Virus record (IMG/VR): IMGVR_UViG_3300045743_000045
Span: 1-32,773 of that record
From: a virus
Direction: 5' to 3' (one strand)
DNA length: 32,773 nt
A model generated the notes under the pieces. The model made no database searches. It was not told the origin of the DNA and was given only the letters and a program-made list of their open reading frames with translations. Of this stretch, positions 8,198-16,345 are shown one piece after another. The translations under genes were made by a program, and so were the position numbers. Position 1 is the first letter of the stretch. Every line of letters begins with the position of its first letter.

Positions 8198-8773
8198 ATG
8201 GCTTGGCTTGGAAGAAATGGACAGGTTCAACTTTCGTTGACGGCGGGGCAGTCGCTTGCCGTTGGAAGCTTTGGACCCGGTGATACCCGCATTTATACGG
8301 CGGGTCCGGTCAATGGGCAGGTTCCTCCCATTTTTGGACAGTATGCGAAGCTTAACGGTGGCGCGGGTTATTATACCTTCGCTGCGGCGGCTACGGTATT
8401 GCTTGAGGCTGCGAACGGTTGCGAAGTCGAGTACGACTATGGTGCGCAGCCTTCGCTCTCTGACGGCTCTGGCGCGAATACGATCACGGCGTTCGCGACG
8501 GGCGGACAGGCGAGCGCCACGCTGTTGACTGCAAATCATAATCGCATCACGGTTTGTGCTACGGCTGCGGACAGTGTGAAGCTACCCGCTGCTACTGTGG
8601 GCAAGCGTGTTACTGTCTATAATGCTGGCGCGGCGTCTTGCAACGTGTTTCCGCAGACCGGAGAAAGCACGAATAGCGGTTCGGCTAACGCGGCATTTGC
8701 TGTAGCCGCCACGAAATCTTGTATTTTCAATTGCGGCGCTAATGGCATTTGGACGGCTACGCTTTCCGCCTAA
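8198..8773 (+). CDS. putative capsid decoration or minor structural protein
   Basis: A 191-aa protein directly after the coat gene and framed by two hairpins, an arrangement typical of abundant capsid accessory proteins. The composition is Gly/Ala/Thr-rich beta. The N-terminal half (VQLSLTAGQSLAVGSF ... ATVLLEAANGCEVEYDYG) reads like an Ig-like or jelly-roll decoration domain. The C-terminal half (DSVKLPAATVGKRVTVYNAG ... SCIFNCGANGIWTATLSA) matches a beta module often found at the end of phage surface proteins. RBS AAGGAT (8183-8188) precedes the ATG. The function is inferred from context. Confidence 0.7.
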   Translation: MAWLGRNGQVQLSLTAGQSLAVGSFGPGDTRIYTAGPVNGQVPPIFGQYAKLNGGAGYYTFAAAATVLLEAANGCEVEYDYGAQPSLSDGSGANTITAFATGGQASATLLTANHNRITVCATAADSVKLPAATVGKRVTVYNAGAASCNVFPQTGESTNSGSANAAFAVAATKSCIFNCGANGIWTATLSA

Positions 8774-8796
8774 TTTTTAGCACGAAGTTATTTTAA

Positions 8797-8823
8797 GCAG
8801 GGGGACATATTGCGCCCCCCTGC
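8797..8823 (+). terminator. hairpin after decoration-like gene, weak terminator
   Basis: GCAGGGGG (8797-8804) pairs with CCCCCTGC (8816-8823) across an 11-base loop. The sequence after the stem is CATTTAG, a poor U run, so termination is probably partial, or the hairpin protects the 3' end of the upstream mRNA. Confidence 0.55.
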
Positions 8824-8855
8824 CATTTAGCCTAATTGCAGTAGGATTAATTTAA

Positions 8856-9896
8856 ATGGCCTACCCTAGTCCTACATTAACACAGCTAGTTGTTAACGAA
8901 ACCCTTTCCAGCCTGCGAACTGATCGTGTAACAACTAATACTACCGGAGGGGGTAGCCCCGGATCAGTAGGAGAAGGCTCAATTAATATTAACACGAAGC
9001 GCATCGGCGGCTTCGGTGACTATGGTCACGTTTTAGTTGATTATACAATTTCTTACGCTACACCTTCCCCACAGTTCGATTGCGCACTAAGTACTTGGTG
9101 CACGCATACTAATTTGACTACAGGTAGTGTGTTTGGCGCTTGGATTGGAGCCAACACCCCGTCTAGTGGCGTTGACTATAATAGCCACGCACTCACTGAA
9201 ACGTACACAGGCGGATCGGCTATAGGGCTAGAAGTTAACGTTGGTAATCGCTGGACAGACTTTGGCTTACAAAGCGACGTAGGCGGAACACGTTGCACAG
9301 TAGGTTTACAGGTTGTGCCCGATATAGTTCCTGCGTCTGACGGGCCTACTTCTAGCACTTACCCCGGATCATTCGGTATTGTTCTTGCTCATTCTATAAC
9401 AGGTCATAAATGGTGGACTGGTACATTTATTCGCCCCGATACGATAATGCCGGCCGGGCATGCTAATGTTGCTTGGGGAGGCTTCACTTCACCTAACGCA
9501 CCCCTTGATTATATAAATCTTCAAGGTTATTGGACTACAGGTATTGACCTTTCTTCCGCCGCTATAGCCTCCTTTACTGCTATTAACTATAATCAATTTC
9601 ATAATATAGTTGGGGGCGGCTACATTAGTACAGGCACAACCGCCTCTACAAACACGGTAACGGGGGCTATCAAGACCGCAGGCGGGCTAGGTGTTGCTGG
9701 TAACGGAAACTTTGGGGGTTATATTGCGCCTTTCGTCGGTACTGTCGCACAGGTGGCGGCTCTTACGTCTCCTCCTATTGGCGCACGCGCTACCGTTACT
9801 GATGCTACAGCGGCTACATTCAACGCCACATTGACGGGAGGTGGTTCAACAAAAGTTCCTGTTTGGTTTGATGGTTCTGTTTGGAGAACAGGTTAG
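8856..9896 (+). CDS. virion surface/tail appendage protein
   Basis: A 346-aa Gly/Thr/Ser-rich beta protein without signal peptide. The body has low-complexity beta strands (GGGSPGSVGEGSININ...). At about 267-285 comes the motif TGAIKTAGGLGVAGNGNF, a pattern common near the ends of phage tail fibres. The C-terminal 55 residues (VAQVAALTSPPIGARATVTD ... VPVWFDGSVWRTG) form a module widespread at the C-terminus of tail and appendage proteins. It lies where P22 has no gene, between coat and gp4. It could be a fibre or head fibre; no enzyme motif is visible. Confidence 0.65.
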   Translation: MAYPSPTLTQLVVNETLSSLRTDRVTTNTTGGGSPGSVGEGSININTKRIGGFGDYGHVLVDYTISYATPSPQFDCALSTWCTHTNLTTGSVFGAWIGANTPSSGVDYNSHALTETYTGGSAIGLEVNVGNRWTDFGLQSDVGGTRCTVGLQVVPDIVPASDGPTSSTYPGSFGIVLAHSITGHKWWTGTFIRPDTIMPAGHANVAWGGFTSPNAPLDYINLQGYWTTGIDLSSAAIASFTAINYNQFHNIVGGGYISTGTTASTNTVTGAIKTAGGLGVAGNGNFGGYIAPFVGTVAQVAALTSPPIGARATVTDATAATFNATLTGGGSTKVPVWFDGSVWRTG

Positions 9897-9907
9897 GAGA
9901 TTAAACT

Positions 9908-10150
9908 ATGTCAAACGATATGATGCTTTATAAATGCCCCGGCCCCTACGCTGTTCACGGCGGGCACTTCAATTTGATCGTGATTGATGCTGATGAGCCG
10001 GGAGCTATTGACGACGCCTTGGCTGACGGCTGGTATTTGACGACGCCTGAAGCCTCGGAGAACTTCAACGCCGATCAGAGCGCTATTGCAGCCTCTACGG
10101 ACGCGAACGGCGTTACCAAGCCCGTCAAGTCTAAGAAAGCCGCTTGGTAA
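9908..10150 (+). CDS. small conserved phage protein
   Basis: An 80-aa protein with an N-terminal segment MLYKCPGPYAVHGGHFNLIV followed by DADEPGAIDDALADGWYLTTPEA. This pattern recurs in small proteins of phage head/tail regions. The last 25 residues are a basic, probably disordered tail (VTKPVKSKKAAW). RBS AGGAG (9896-9900) fits the start. No biochemical role is known; the location suggests a structural or assembly role. Confidence 0.7.
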   Translation: MSNDMMLYKCPGPYAVHGGHFNLIVIDADEPGAIDDALADGWYLTTPEASENFNADQSAIAASTDANGVTKPVKSKKAAW

Positions 10151-10173
10151 GTGTGGGCAAAGGAGATTTTGAT

Positions 10174-10404
10174 ATGAGCGCACAAGAAAGATTTGACGCG
10201 GCTTCGGTTAATCTTAATACCGCAGTTCAGTCGCTACTTGATAAGGTTGCGGCGTTCAACACCCTTGACAATTCGCAGGCCGAACTTGCGGCGGCTAAGG
10301 CTGAAACCGAAGCTTTGCGCGCGGCGCATGACGAGGCTTTGAACCGTGTTTCGGATTGGGCTGAGAAGACGGCTGACGCTATTCGTCAGGCTGTTCCGGC
10401 TTAA
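10174..10404 (+). CDS. 76-aa coiled-coil protein
   Basis: The start at 10174 is chosen because AAAGGAG (10158-10164) lies 9 bases upstream; an in-frame ATG at 10144 lies inside the previous gene and has no ribosome binding site. The product is almost wholly helical with heptad-like Ala/Leu spacing (LLDKVAAFNTL ... AAAKAETEALRAAHDEALNR). It resembles small coiled-coil proteins that precede head-completion genes in phages. One octamer copy (10152-10159) abuts the ribosome binding site. The function is unknown. Confidence 0.7.
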   Translation: MSAQERFDAASVNLNTAVQSLLDKVAAFNTLDNSQAELAAAKAETEALRAAHDEALNRVSDWAEKTADAIRQAVPA

Positions 10405-10415
10405 GGAATAAAGCT

Positions 10416-10898
10416 ATGGGCTGGAAAAAGCGCCATTTTGTAAATAAGGCATTAGAAAAAGTCGGATACGCTAACTATGTATTCGACAATATGCCAGAAC
10501 AGCAAGAAAGCGTTTTGCAGTCCCTAGACGCTATGATGGCGACCTGGGATGCGGAAGGGATTAAGCTTGGCTATCCTATTCCTTCGTCGCCCGATGCATC
10601 GAAGCTTGACGATGAAAGCGGCGTTCCCGACATATCTGTATTGGCCATTTATTTAAATCTCGCAATATTGATTGCGCCTGATTTTGGAAAAACTATTTCG
10701 CCAGAAGTTAAAACTACGGCGAAGAATGCGAAGCGAGCGTTGCTAGGCTTCTTTGCAATGCCACAAGAGATGCAATATCCTGCAACGCTACCGCAAGGCC
10801 AAGGTAATAAGCCCTGGCGTAGAACTAATGCGCCGTTTGTTATTCCGCCAACTGATAATTTGCAAGCCGATAACGGCAATCAACTTGAATTTGAATAA
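10416..10898 (+). CDS. P22 gp4-like head-completion/tail accessory protein
   Basis: A 160-aa helical protein, close to P22 gp4 (166 aa). The N-terminus KKRHFVNKALEKVGYANYVF and the segment ESVLQSLDAMMATWDAEGIKLGYP, read with its spacing to ISVLAIYLNLAILIAPDFGK, follow the helix pattern of gp4-type proteins, which bind the underside of the portal ring after packaging and provide the site for the gp10-like hub. The C-terminal tail (QGNKPWRRTNAPFVIPP...) is extended, as in that family. RBS AAGGA (10404-10408) precedes the ATG. Confidence 0.85.
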   Translation: MGWKKRHFVNKALEKVGYANYVFDNMPEQQESVLQSLDAMMATWDAEGIKLGYPIPSSPDASKLDDESGVPDISVLAIYLNLAILIAPDFGKTISPEVKTTAKNAKRALLGFFAMPQEMQYPATLPQGQGNKPWRRTNAPFVIPPTDNLQADNGNQLEFE

Positions 10899-10909
10899 GG
10901 ATTTTTGCC

Positions 10910-12355
10910 GTGACGATAAGAATAAATGTTCCGGGGTTATACTACGCTGGCGCTCCGCTTGACGCAGGAAGCTTGCGTGAATTCGACACAGCGACCGAAG
11001 CTATGTTTGTCGCTACAGGAAAAGCTAGCCCTGTAAATAACGGCATAATGCAAATTTATGCTCAACCCCCGCTAATCGGGTTTGCGGGCGATAGTATTAC
11101 GGCAGCCGGAACTAGTAGTGATGCAACAAGCGCTAAGAATATGGTGGCTGGAATGCAATATTGGGTTCCAGCATTAACACAGCAGCGGGTAAGATCACAA
11201 CAAAATTTAAACTTTGGCATAGCAGGTAATACGTCATCTGACTTACTTGCTAGGATAGGTGCTGTTGCCGGTTCCGTAGCGAATATAATTGTAGTTCTTA
11301 TCGGTACAAATGACATTAATGGTATTGTTAACGAAACTACATTTTCGACATATAAAAATAATATGATAGCTATTTGGAATTCTTTGCTAAACTCTGGTAA
11401 AATAGTTATTGCAATTCCTCCTCTTCCTCGGTCTCTTTCCACGCCTGCGGCTGATGCAAACAGAAACATGCTCTTACGCATGAGTAATTGGGTAAAATCG
11501 CAGCAATGGGCTAATATAAAGAATTTTTACGTTATAGATGTTTCCGCTGACTATGGCGAGGCATCTTCAGTAACTTGGTCGCCAAAATCTGCGGCGGGGG
11601 TTACTTATGACGGATTGCACCCGGCGCAGCTAGGCGGCTTTCTTATTTCAAGGAAAATAGCTGCTTTCCTTAACACGATGTATGCTAACGCGGTTTCTCG
11701 CGCGGCGTTTGTTGCTGATGTGTACGATGCAGTATACAATCCTAATGGTAATTTAATTTCAGGGGGAGCATTTACAGGAACGGGGGGAACAGGGGCAGGG
11801 CAACAAACCTCAACATGGGCAGGGACTATTGCTACAAATTGGTCAACTTGGTTTAATTCGCCTTATAGCGGCGGTTCGGCGCTAAGCGGGCTAACTGTAA
11901 CAGGTTCCGCAAGTACGTCTGCCGATGGTGTTCCGCAACAAGTACTAACTTTTAGTGGTAGTTATACAGGCGATGTTGGATCATACTTCGGAATTAGACA
12001 ATCACCTACTAATTATTCGTCGTTTAAGCTCGGTGATATTGTAGAAGCGTCAATAGAAATTGATTGGAATAGCGCGGGGGCTATACAACCGCATTCTGGA
12101 GTAGAGTTGCGTTTTATATCGACAATTGGAGGAACAACTTTTATATGCGCAGATGGTTCCTCTAATAATGCTGCATGTGATTGGAATTACAATTATACTG
12201 CCACGCTAAGAACGCCGCCAATGCTTATTACCGCACAGCCTACAGCGTTGCAATTTACTTGCTATTTAGTTCCGTCACAAGGAGCAGCGGCTTTTTCAGG
12301 GTCAGCGTCAAGCCTAACTTATCGTGCGGCTGCATTGCGAAAAATTAACGTATAA
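10910..12355 (+). CDS. SGNH/GDSL hydrolase, virion-associated esterase candidate
   Basis: A 481-aa protein read from a GTG start with AAGG nearby (10897-10900). The SGNH core lies at about 55-255: block I GFAGDSITAAG with nucleophile S62, block III LIGTNDIN (G132, N134), and block V TYDGLHP with D234 and H237. All catalytic residues are present. A second beta-rich domain (about 280-480, Gly/Ser/Thr-rich) could bind carbohydrate or the virion. Such enzymes remove O-acetyl groups from surface polysaccharide or peptidoglycan. There is no signal peptide, so export is unlikely; an incorporated tail enzyme fits best. A second SGNH hydrolase lies 380 bases downstream. Confidence 0.85.
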   Translation: MTIRINVPGLYYAGAPLDAGSLREFDTATEAMFVATGKASPVNNGIMQIYAQPPLIGFAGDSITAAGTSSDATSAKNMVAGMQYWVPALTQQRVRSQQNLNFGIAGNTSSDLLARIGAVAGSVANIIVVLIGTNDINGIVNETTFSTYKNNMIAIWNSLLNSGKIVIAIPPLPRSLSTPAADANRNMLLRMSNWVKSQQWANIKNFYVIDVSADYGEASSVTWSPKSAAGVTYDGLHPAQLGGFLISRKIAAFLNTMYANAVSRAAFVADVYDAVYNPNGNLISGGAFTGTGGTGAGQQTSTWAGTIATNWSTWFNSPYSGGSALSGLTVTGSASTSADGVPQQVLTFSGSYTGDVGSYFGIRQSPTNYSSFKLGDIVEASIEIDWNSAGAIQPHSGVELRFISTIGGTTFICADGSSNNAACDWNYNYTATLRTPPMLITAQPTALQFTCYLVPSQGAAAFSGSASSLTYRAAALRKINV

Positions 12356-12369
12356 ATAAGGATTAACCT

Positions 12370-12420
12370 ATGGCTTATGATGGTCCTATTTTCCCGTTTT
12401 ACGGTTTGGGGAGTATGTAG
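12370..12420 (+). CDS. 16-codon mini-ORF, possible leader peptide
   Basis: It begins with the ATAAGGATTA...ATG start context used by other genes of this phage and encodes MAYDGPIFPFYGLGSM followed by TAG. Its stop lies one base before the ATG of the next gene, and its last codons contain that gene's GGGGAG ribosome binding site, so translation of the two could be coupled. It may be a leader peptide, a tiny structural peptide, or the remnant of a gene start. Confidence 0.4.
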   Translation: MAYDGPIFPFYGLGSM

Positions 12421-12421
12421 C

Positions 12422-12730
12422 ATGGCTATAACTGGAATTACGGTTGAATACCGAACTAGTGTAGGGCATAAGAATGGATACCCTATCCCTGTTAATGGTG
12501 AACTAGTATGGTCTGAGAATGTAGCTGCGGACGGAACTACGTCGAATGCAGCTAATAGCCAAGACGATCAATTAAACTATTTTACAATTTATACTGTTGC
12601 TGATGTTTTTATCTCAATCGGCTCATCACCGAATGCATCTATATCGTCTAAGCGTTCATTTGTGCCAGCTAGCACGTTTAGAGATTTTGCCTGTCATTAT
12701 GGCGACAAAGTTTCTTTCGTCACTGCTTAG
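12422..12730 (+). CDS. hypothetical protein between SGNH hydrolases
   Basis: A 102-aa protein. The start at 12422 is preferred because GGGGAG (12408-12413) lies 8 bases upstream. The product is beta-rich with a regular pattern (GITVEYRTSVGHKNGYPIPV ... YFTIYTVADVFISIGSSPNA ... FRDFACHYGDKVSFVTA) and has no membrane segment or enzyme motif. It sits between two SGNH hydrolases, 8 bases before the second. A small structural or adaptor protein that docks one of the hydrolases is possible, but nothing proves it. Confidence 0.65.
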   Translation: MAITGITVEYRTSVGHKNGYPIPVNGELVWSENVAADGTTSNAANSQDDQLNYFTIYTVADVFISIGSSPNASISSKRSFVPASTFRDFACHYGDKVSFVTA

Positions 12731-12738
12731 GACTTATT

Positions 12739-13887
12739 ATGCCTAATATAAATACAGGCAGATCGCTGACGCCGGGGCAGTTAGAGACGCTGTTCGGCGG
12801 GAAGAAACCTCCCGTTCTATACAACTTCTCCGCAAGCAAATTCTCGCACCTTAAAGCCGCTATAGCCACGGTAACAACAGGAACCGGGCGCGCGGTTATC
12901 CTCTGCGAAGGCGATAGTACAACTCTTGGCGCTGGTAGCGTCCCGGGGATACTTGGGCCTGGAACAAAAACGAATTCCTACCCGAGCAAACTTGCTGCTA
13001 TGCTGTCCGCCGCTGGAGTTAATACATGCCTTGAGAGCATTTGGGGCGACGGAGGTATTGGCGCGGCGATAGCGACATATGACTCAAGGATAGTTCTAGG
13101 GAACTGGTCTACAGGCGTAACGAACGGTTATTCACTTGGCGGTGCTCCGTTCTTCACCAATTCAGCAACTGTGGCCCCACTGGCGTGGACGCCATTAACA
13201 CCGACCGATACGTGCGAAATATATTATAATACAAACACTACGTTTGGGACTTTTAACGCAAATGCAAACGGCGGGTCAAACACTCTAGTTTCGTGTGTTA
13301 GCGGTGGTATTGGTGTCGGCAAGGTGACACTATCCGCATCTCTTGGCATGAATACATACAATGCCATATGGGCGTCTGGCGCAGTTAATGTTGTTGGCTT
13401 TAGAGCGTATAATTCGGCAGTCAAAGCCGTTGATGTCTGCAATGCCGGCTATGGCGGGGCGTACACAGGTATTATAAAGGGGAATGGTTGGGATGCCCCA
13501 CTACTTACTCTATTAGCCCCCTCATTGGTGATTGTAAGCGCCGGGATCAACGATTGGCTTGGTGCTGTACCGCCAGCTAATACCGCAACATGGTTTGCAG
13601 GTATGCTAGCGAACACGCCATCATCTGTCTCTGACACGATGATAATGGCCCCGTTTACAAGCGGCCTCTTGTCTACGCCATTTGCTACGCAAGTCCCTTA
13701 CCAGAACGTAACGCGAGCAGCGGCCGGGTCGTCAATCCCATTCATCGACATAAATAGGTTTTGGGGGAGTTGGAATGAAGCCAACGCGAAAGGTTATTAC
13801 TCTCCTGATTGGATACACCCGTCAGCATTAGGGTATTCTAGCGCGGCTGGGTTGATGTATGGCGCTATGTCGCCGTTTATCTTCTAA
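12739..13887 (+). CDS. second SGNH/GDSL hydrolase
   Basis: A 382-aa protein with a complete SGNH triad: block I LCEGDSTTLG (S60), block III VSAGINDW (N271, D272), and block V DWIHPSALGY (D357, H360). About 130 residues of beta-rich sequence (130-260) separate blocks I and III, an insertion that could bind sugar. The first 30 residues (PGQLETLFGGKKPPVLYNF) may anchor it to the virion. It differs from the upstream SGNH protein in layout, so it is not a recent tandem copy. Codon choice is more mixed than in the core structural genes. Likely role: de-O-acetylation or related trimming of host surface glycan. Confidence 0.85.
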   Translation: MPNINTGRSLTPGQLETLFGGKKPPVLYNFSASKFSHLKAAIATVTTGTGRAVILCEGDSTTLGAGSVPGILGPGTKTNSYPSKLAAMLSAAGVNTCLESIWGDGGIGAAIATYDSRIVLGNWSTGVTNGYSLGGAPFFTNSATVAPLAWTPLTPTDTCEIYYNTNTTFGTFNANANGGSNTLVSCVSGGIGVGKVTLSASLGMNTYNAIWASGAVNVVGFRAYNSAVKAVDVCNAGYGGAYTGIIKGNGWDAPLLTLLAPSLVIVSAGINDWLGAVPPANTATWFAGMLANTPSSVSDTMIMAPFTSGLLSTPFATQVPYQNVTRAAAGSSIPFIDINRFWGSWNEANAKGYYSPDWIHPSALGYSSAAGLMYGAMSPFIF

Positions 13888-13958
13888 CTCCGCCATCTCC
13901 TAGCGCAATCTAAGCGTAACGCTATCTGTGTTACGTGCAAACATAAGAGGTACTTATA

Positions 13959-14171
13959 ATGACTACGATTAACAAACTAAGCGCCGTCGATAGTGTAGTC
14001 GCGGCGGATCAAGTTCCGATTTATTCCTCTGCAAATGGCGACGCTCGCAAAGCCTCAATTACCGTGCTTGCGGCCTATCTTGCTGAAGTTCTAGCAACAG
14101 GCTTGCCCACAACCTTGCCAGCTGCGGCGGGAGTGCTGTGGAATAACGGTGGCGTTCTCTGCATTTCGTGA
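13959..14171 (+). CDS. small conserved tail-region protein
   Basis: A 70-aa protein with the pattern LSAVDSVVAADQVPIYSSANGDARKASITVL read in pieces, which recurs in small or N-terminal modules of phage tail proteins just upstream of the gp10-like hub. RBS AAGAGG (13946-13951). The C-terminus (AAAGVLWNNGGVLCIS) is a short beta hairpin seen at the ends of phage structural proteins. The exact role is unknown. The 71-base gap before it holds a 6-bp stem (CGTAAC at 13915-13920, GTTACG at 13930-13935) without a U run. Confidence 0.7.
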   Translation: MTTINKLSAVDSVVAADQVPIYSSANGDARKASITVLAAYLAEVLATGLPTTLPAAAGVLWNNGGVLCIS

Positions 14172-14179
14172 GCTAGCTT

Positions 14180-15583
14180 ATGCAAATCCCCCTGCTAAAT
14201 GGCGTTTACGCGGATACGGCTGCAAACCTTCGCACGTCATACCCGCGTAATCTAGTTCCTGTTCCTAAGGAAAGCGGCATTTCAAAAGGCTATCTTAAGC
14301 CAGCTGACGGGCTAGTTTCGCTCGGGCTAGGGCCTGGAATTGATAGAGGGGCTATCAATTGGAATGGTACGCTTTATCGTGCTATGGGCGACAGATTGGT
14401 TACAATCGGCAAGGACGGTACGTTAACCATTCTAGGATACATTGGTAACGATAACTTTCCTGTTACGTTCGCTTACTCTTTCGATAGGCTGGCGATTGTT
14501 TCTAATCAAAGTCTATATTATTATAATGGTGTTTCTATTAGTCAGGTAAACGACGTTGATCTAGGGTTGCCCATTAGCGTTATTTGGGTTGATGGCTACT
14601 TCTTAATGACTGACGGTACTTCGGTTTACGTTACCGATCTAGCAGACCCTATGTCAATTAATCCTCTTAAGTATGGCTCGGCAGAGACAGACCCGGATAA
14701 CATTTCGCTCTTGCTTAAATACCGTAATGAGGCTGTTGCTGTTGGCCGCTATACAATCGAATTCTTGCAAGACGTTGGCGGATCACTTTTCCCCTTCCAA
14801 AGAATTGATGGCGCTGAGATTATGCGCGGGGCTATCGGTAGGCGTGCGGCTTGTTTCTTCGCGGATCAAATAGCCTTTCTCGGTTCTGGAAAGAATGAAC
14901 CTCTTGCCGTTTACATGGGCGTTAATGGCCTTTGCACAAAGATTTCGACTGCGGAAATTGATAAGATAATTAAAGGCTACCCCGAGGCTACGCTAATTAG
15001 CGCCGTCCTAGAAACGAGAATAGACCTAAATCATATATGGCTTTATGTTAGGTTGCCGGATCAAACGCTAGTTTATGACCATTCTTCAACCCAACTAACG
15101 CAAACGCCAGTTTGGTTTAGTCTTGATAGCGGGCTAGGCGCGGCGTCAGCGTATAGGGCCGGAAATTTTGTGTGGTGCTACGATCAGTTTAATTTCGGCG
15201 ATCCTACTAGCGCTAATTACGGCGTGTTGAGCGATGCAATTTCGTCTCACTTCGGCGCTGATGTTTCATGGCAGTTCGGAACAGTCATAATCTATAATCA
15301 ATCAACCGGCTTTATTGTGCATGAATTGGAACTAATCGCCCTAACAGGTGGCGTCGCCATGGGGGCAGACCCTACAATATGGACAAGCTACAGCACTGAC
15401 GGCGTTACATGGTCAATCGACAGGCCGCGTAGTGTGGGCAAGATCGGCAACAGAAACAAACGTCTTAATTGGCTTATGTGTGGCAACTCGCGCAATTGGC
15501 GCATTCAGCGCTTTAAGGGAACTTCGTCGGCTCATATCTCAATCATGGCTTGCGAAGCTCGAATAGAGGCGCTTAATGACTAA
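14180..15583 (+). CDS. P22 gp10-like tail hub / packaged-DNA stabilisation protein
   Basis: A 467-aa protein, near P22 gp10 (472 aa), downstream of gp4 in the P22 order. The N-terminus MQIPLLNGVYADTAANLRTS ... RNLVPVPKESGISKGYL is the characteristic start of this family. The body reads as a beta-propeller with repeated short strands (GAINWNGTLYRAMGDRLVTI, LAIVSNQSLYYYNG). It would close the portal channel and hold packaged DNA. Its 3' end overlaps the next gene by 8 bases. Confidence 0.88.
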   Translation: MQIPLLNGVYADTAANLRTSYPRNLVPVPKESGISKGYLKPADGLVSLGLGPGIDRGAINWNGTLYRAMGDRLVTIGKDGTLTILGYIGNDNFPVTFAYSFDRLAIVSNQSLYYYNGVSISQVNDVDLGLPISVIWVDGYFLMTDGTSVYVTDLADPMSINPLKYGSAETDPDNISLLLKYRNEAVAVGRYTIEFLQDVGGSLFPFQRIDGAEIMRGAIGRRAACFFADQIAFLGSGKNEPLAVYMGVNGLCTKISTAEIDKIIKGYPEATLISAVLETRIDLNHIWLYVRLPDQTLVYDHSSTQLTQTPVWFSLDSGLGAASAYRAGNFVWCYDQFNFGDPTSANYGVLSDAISSHFGADVSWQFGTVIIYNQSTGFIVHELELIALTGGVAMGADPTIWTSYSTDGVTWSIDRPRSVGKIGNRNKRLNWLMCGNSRNWRIQRFKGTSSAHISIMACEARIEALND

Positions 15584-15839
15584 CAACGTAGCAACACTAA
15601 AGCTTAGCCGTAAACAGCTACAGGAAGTCTTTAAAAATCCCGTAGTTGTGCGCGGCTTTGAAGACAATATAAACGCCGTTAATGCTTTGATTGCTACAAA
15701 CATAACAAGCGCCACGGCTGATAGCTCGCCACAAAGTATAGGAAGCCTTACGCTACACGCCGCGTCAAACACTTCGCTTATTATTCGGCTTATGGGAAGC
15801 GACGGGTTTGTAAGATCGGCAACGCTCGTTTTAGCTTGA
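15576..15839 (+). CDS. small structural protein of unknown role
   Basis: An 87-aa protein overlapping the gp10-like gene by 8 bases, so probably translationally coupled. It has a helical N-terminus (RKQLQEVFKNPVVVRGFEDNI trimmed) and a beta C-terminal half (NTSLIIRLMGSDGFVRSATLVLA). It lies where P22 encodes its tail needle gp26, but at 87 aa it is far shorter than gp26 (233 aa) and lacks its long trimeric coiled coil. It could be a plug or trimeric tip of another type. Confidence 0.65.
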   Translation: MTNNVATLKLSRKQLQEVFKNPVVVRGFEDNINAVNALIATNITSATADSSPQSIGSLTLHAASNTSLIIRLMGSDGFVRSATLVLA

Positions 15840-15916
15840 TTTTATCCCCACACTTGCGCTATGTGACAGGTAAGCAGAGTTTCGGCCTTCCCTGCTAGGC
15901 GGCTAGAGTTTAGCCC

Positions 15917-16342
15917 ATGACCGAAGCTAAGCTTGTTCCAATAGACAAAATACAGCGATTTGAGGATATGCTTTTTAAGCTTCCTCAGGTTCCATTGCAG
16001 ACAACGCATGAATTTTGCGATGGCATTTATGCGCGTACTTTGTGTATTCCTGCCGGTGTAGTTCTCACTGGCGCTATTCATCGAAGTGAAAACTTCCTTC
16101 TAGTTCGCAGCGGAGACATTACCGTTTGGACTGAGGAAGGAATGAAGCGGGCGCAAGCTGGCGCTATGGTAAAGAGCCTTCCAGGGGCTAAGCGAGTTGG
16201 CTACGCTCACTCGGATACGCTTCTAACAACTTTTCATCCTAACCCGACAAATGAAACGGACCCCGAAGAATTGTGGGAACTGTTCACGGTTGACGATATT
16301 TCGCAGATTGAGAACGAAGTTATTTTGCAGATTGAGGATTGA
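15917..16342 (+). CDS. cupin-like protein in tail region
   Basis: A 141-aa protein whose central part, ARTLCIPAGVVLTGAIHRSE then FLLVRSGDITVWTEEG and GAMVKSLPGAKRVGYAHSDT, has the strand-turn spacing of a cupin double-stranded beta-helix, with H72 and H118 as possible metal ligands. The acidic C-terminus (DPEELWELFTVDD...) is helical. Similar cupin-like proteins of unknown role appear in tail regions of podoviruses. No good ribosome binding site is visible. An enzymatic role is uncertain; it may simply be a structural beta barrel. Confidence 0.7.
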   Translation: MTEAKLVPIDKIQRFEDMLFKLPQVPLQTTHEFCDGIYARTLCIPAGVVLTGAIHRSENFLLVRSGDITVWTEEGMKRAQAGAMVKSLPGAKRVGYAHSDTLLTTFHPNPTNETDPEELWELFTVDDISQIENEVILQIED

Positions 16343-16345
16343 CCA

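Noticed and set aside
8856-9896. Variable-repeat target of a diversity-generating retroelement, as in some related podoviruses
   Set aside because: No reverse transcriptase frame and no second copy of the gene's 3' end with A-to-N changes were seen in the window.
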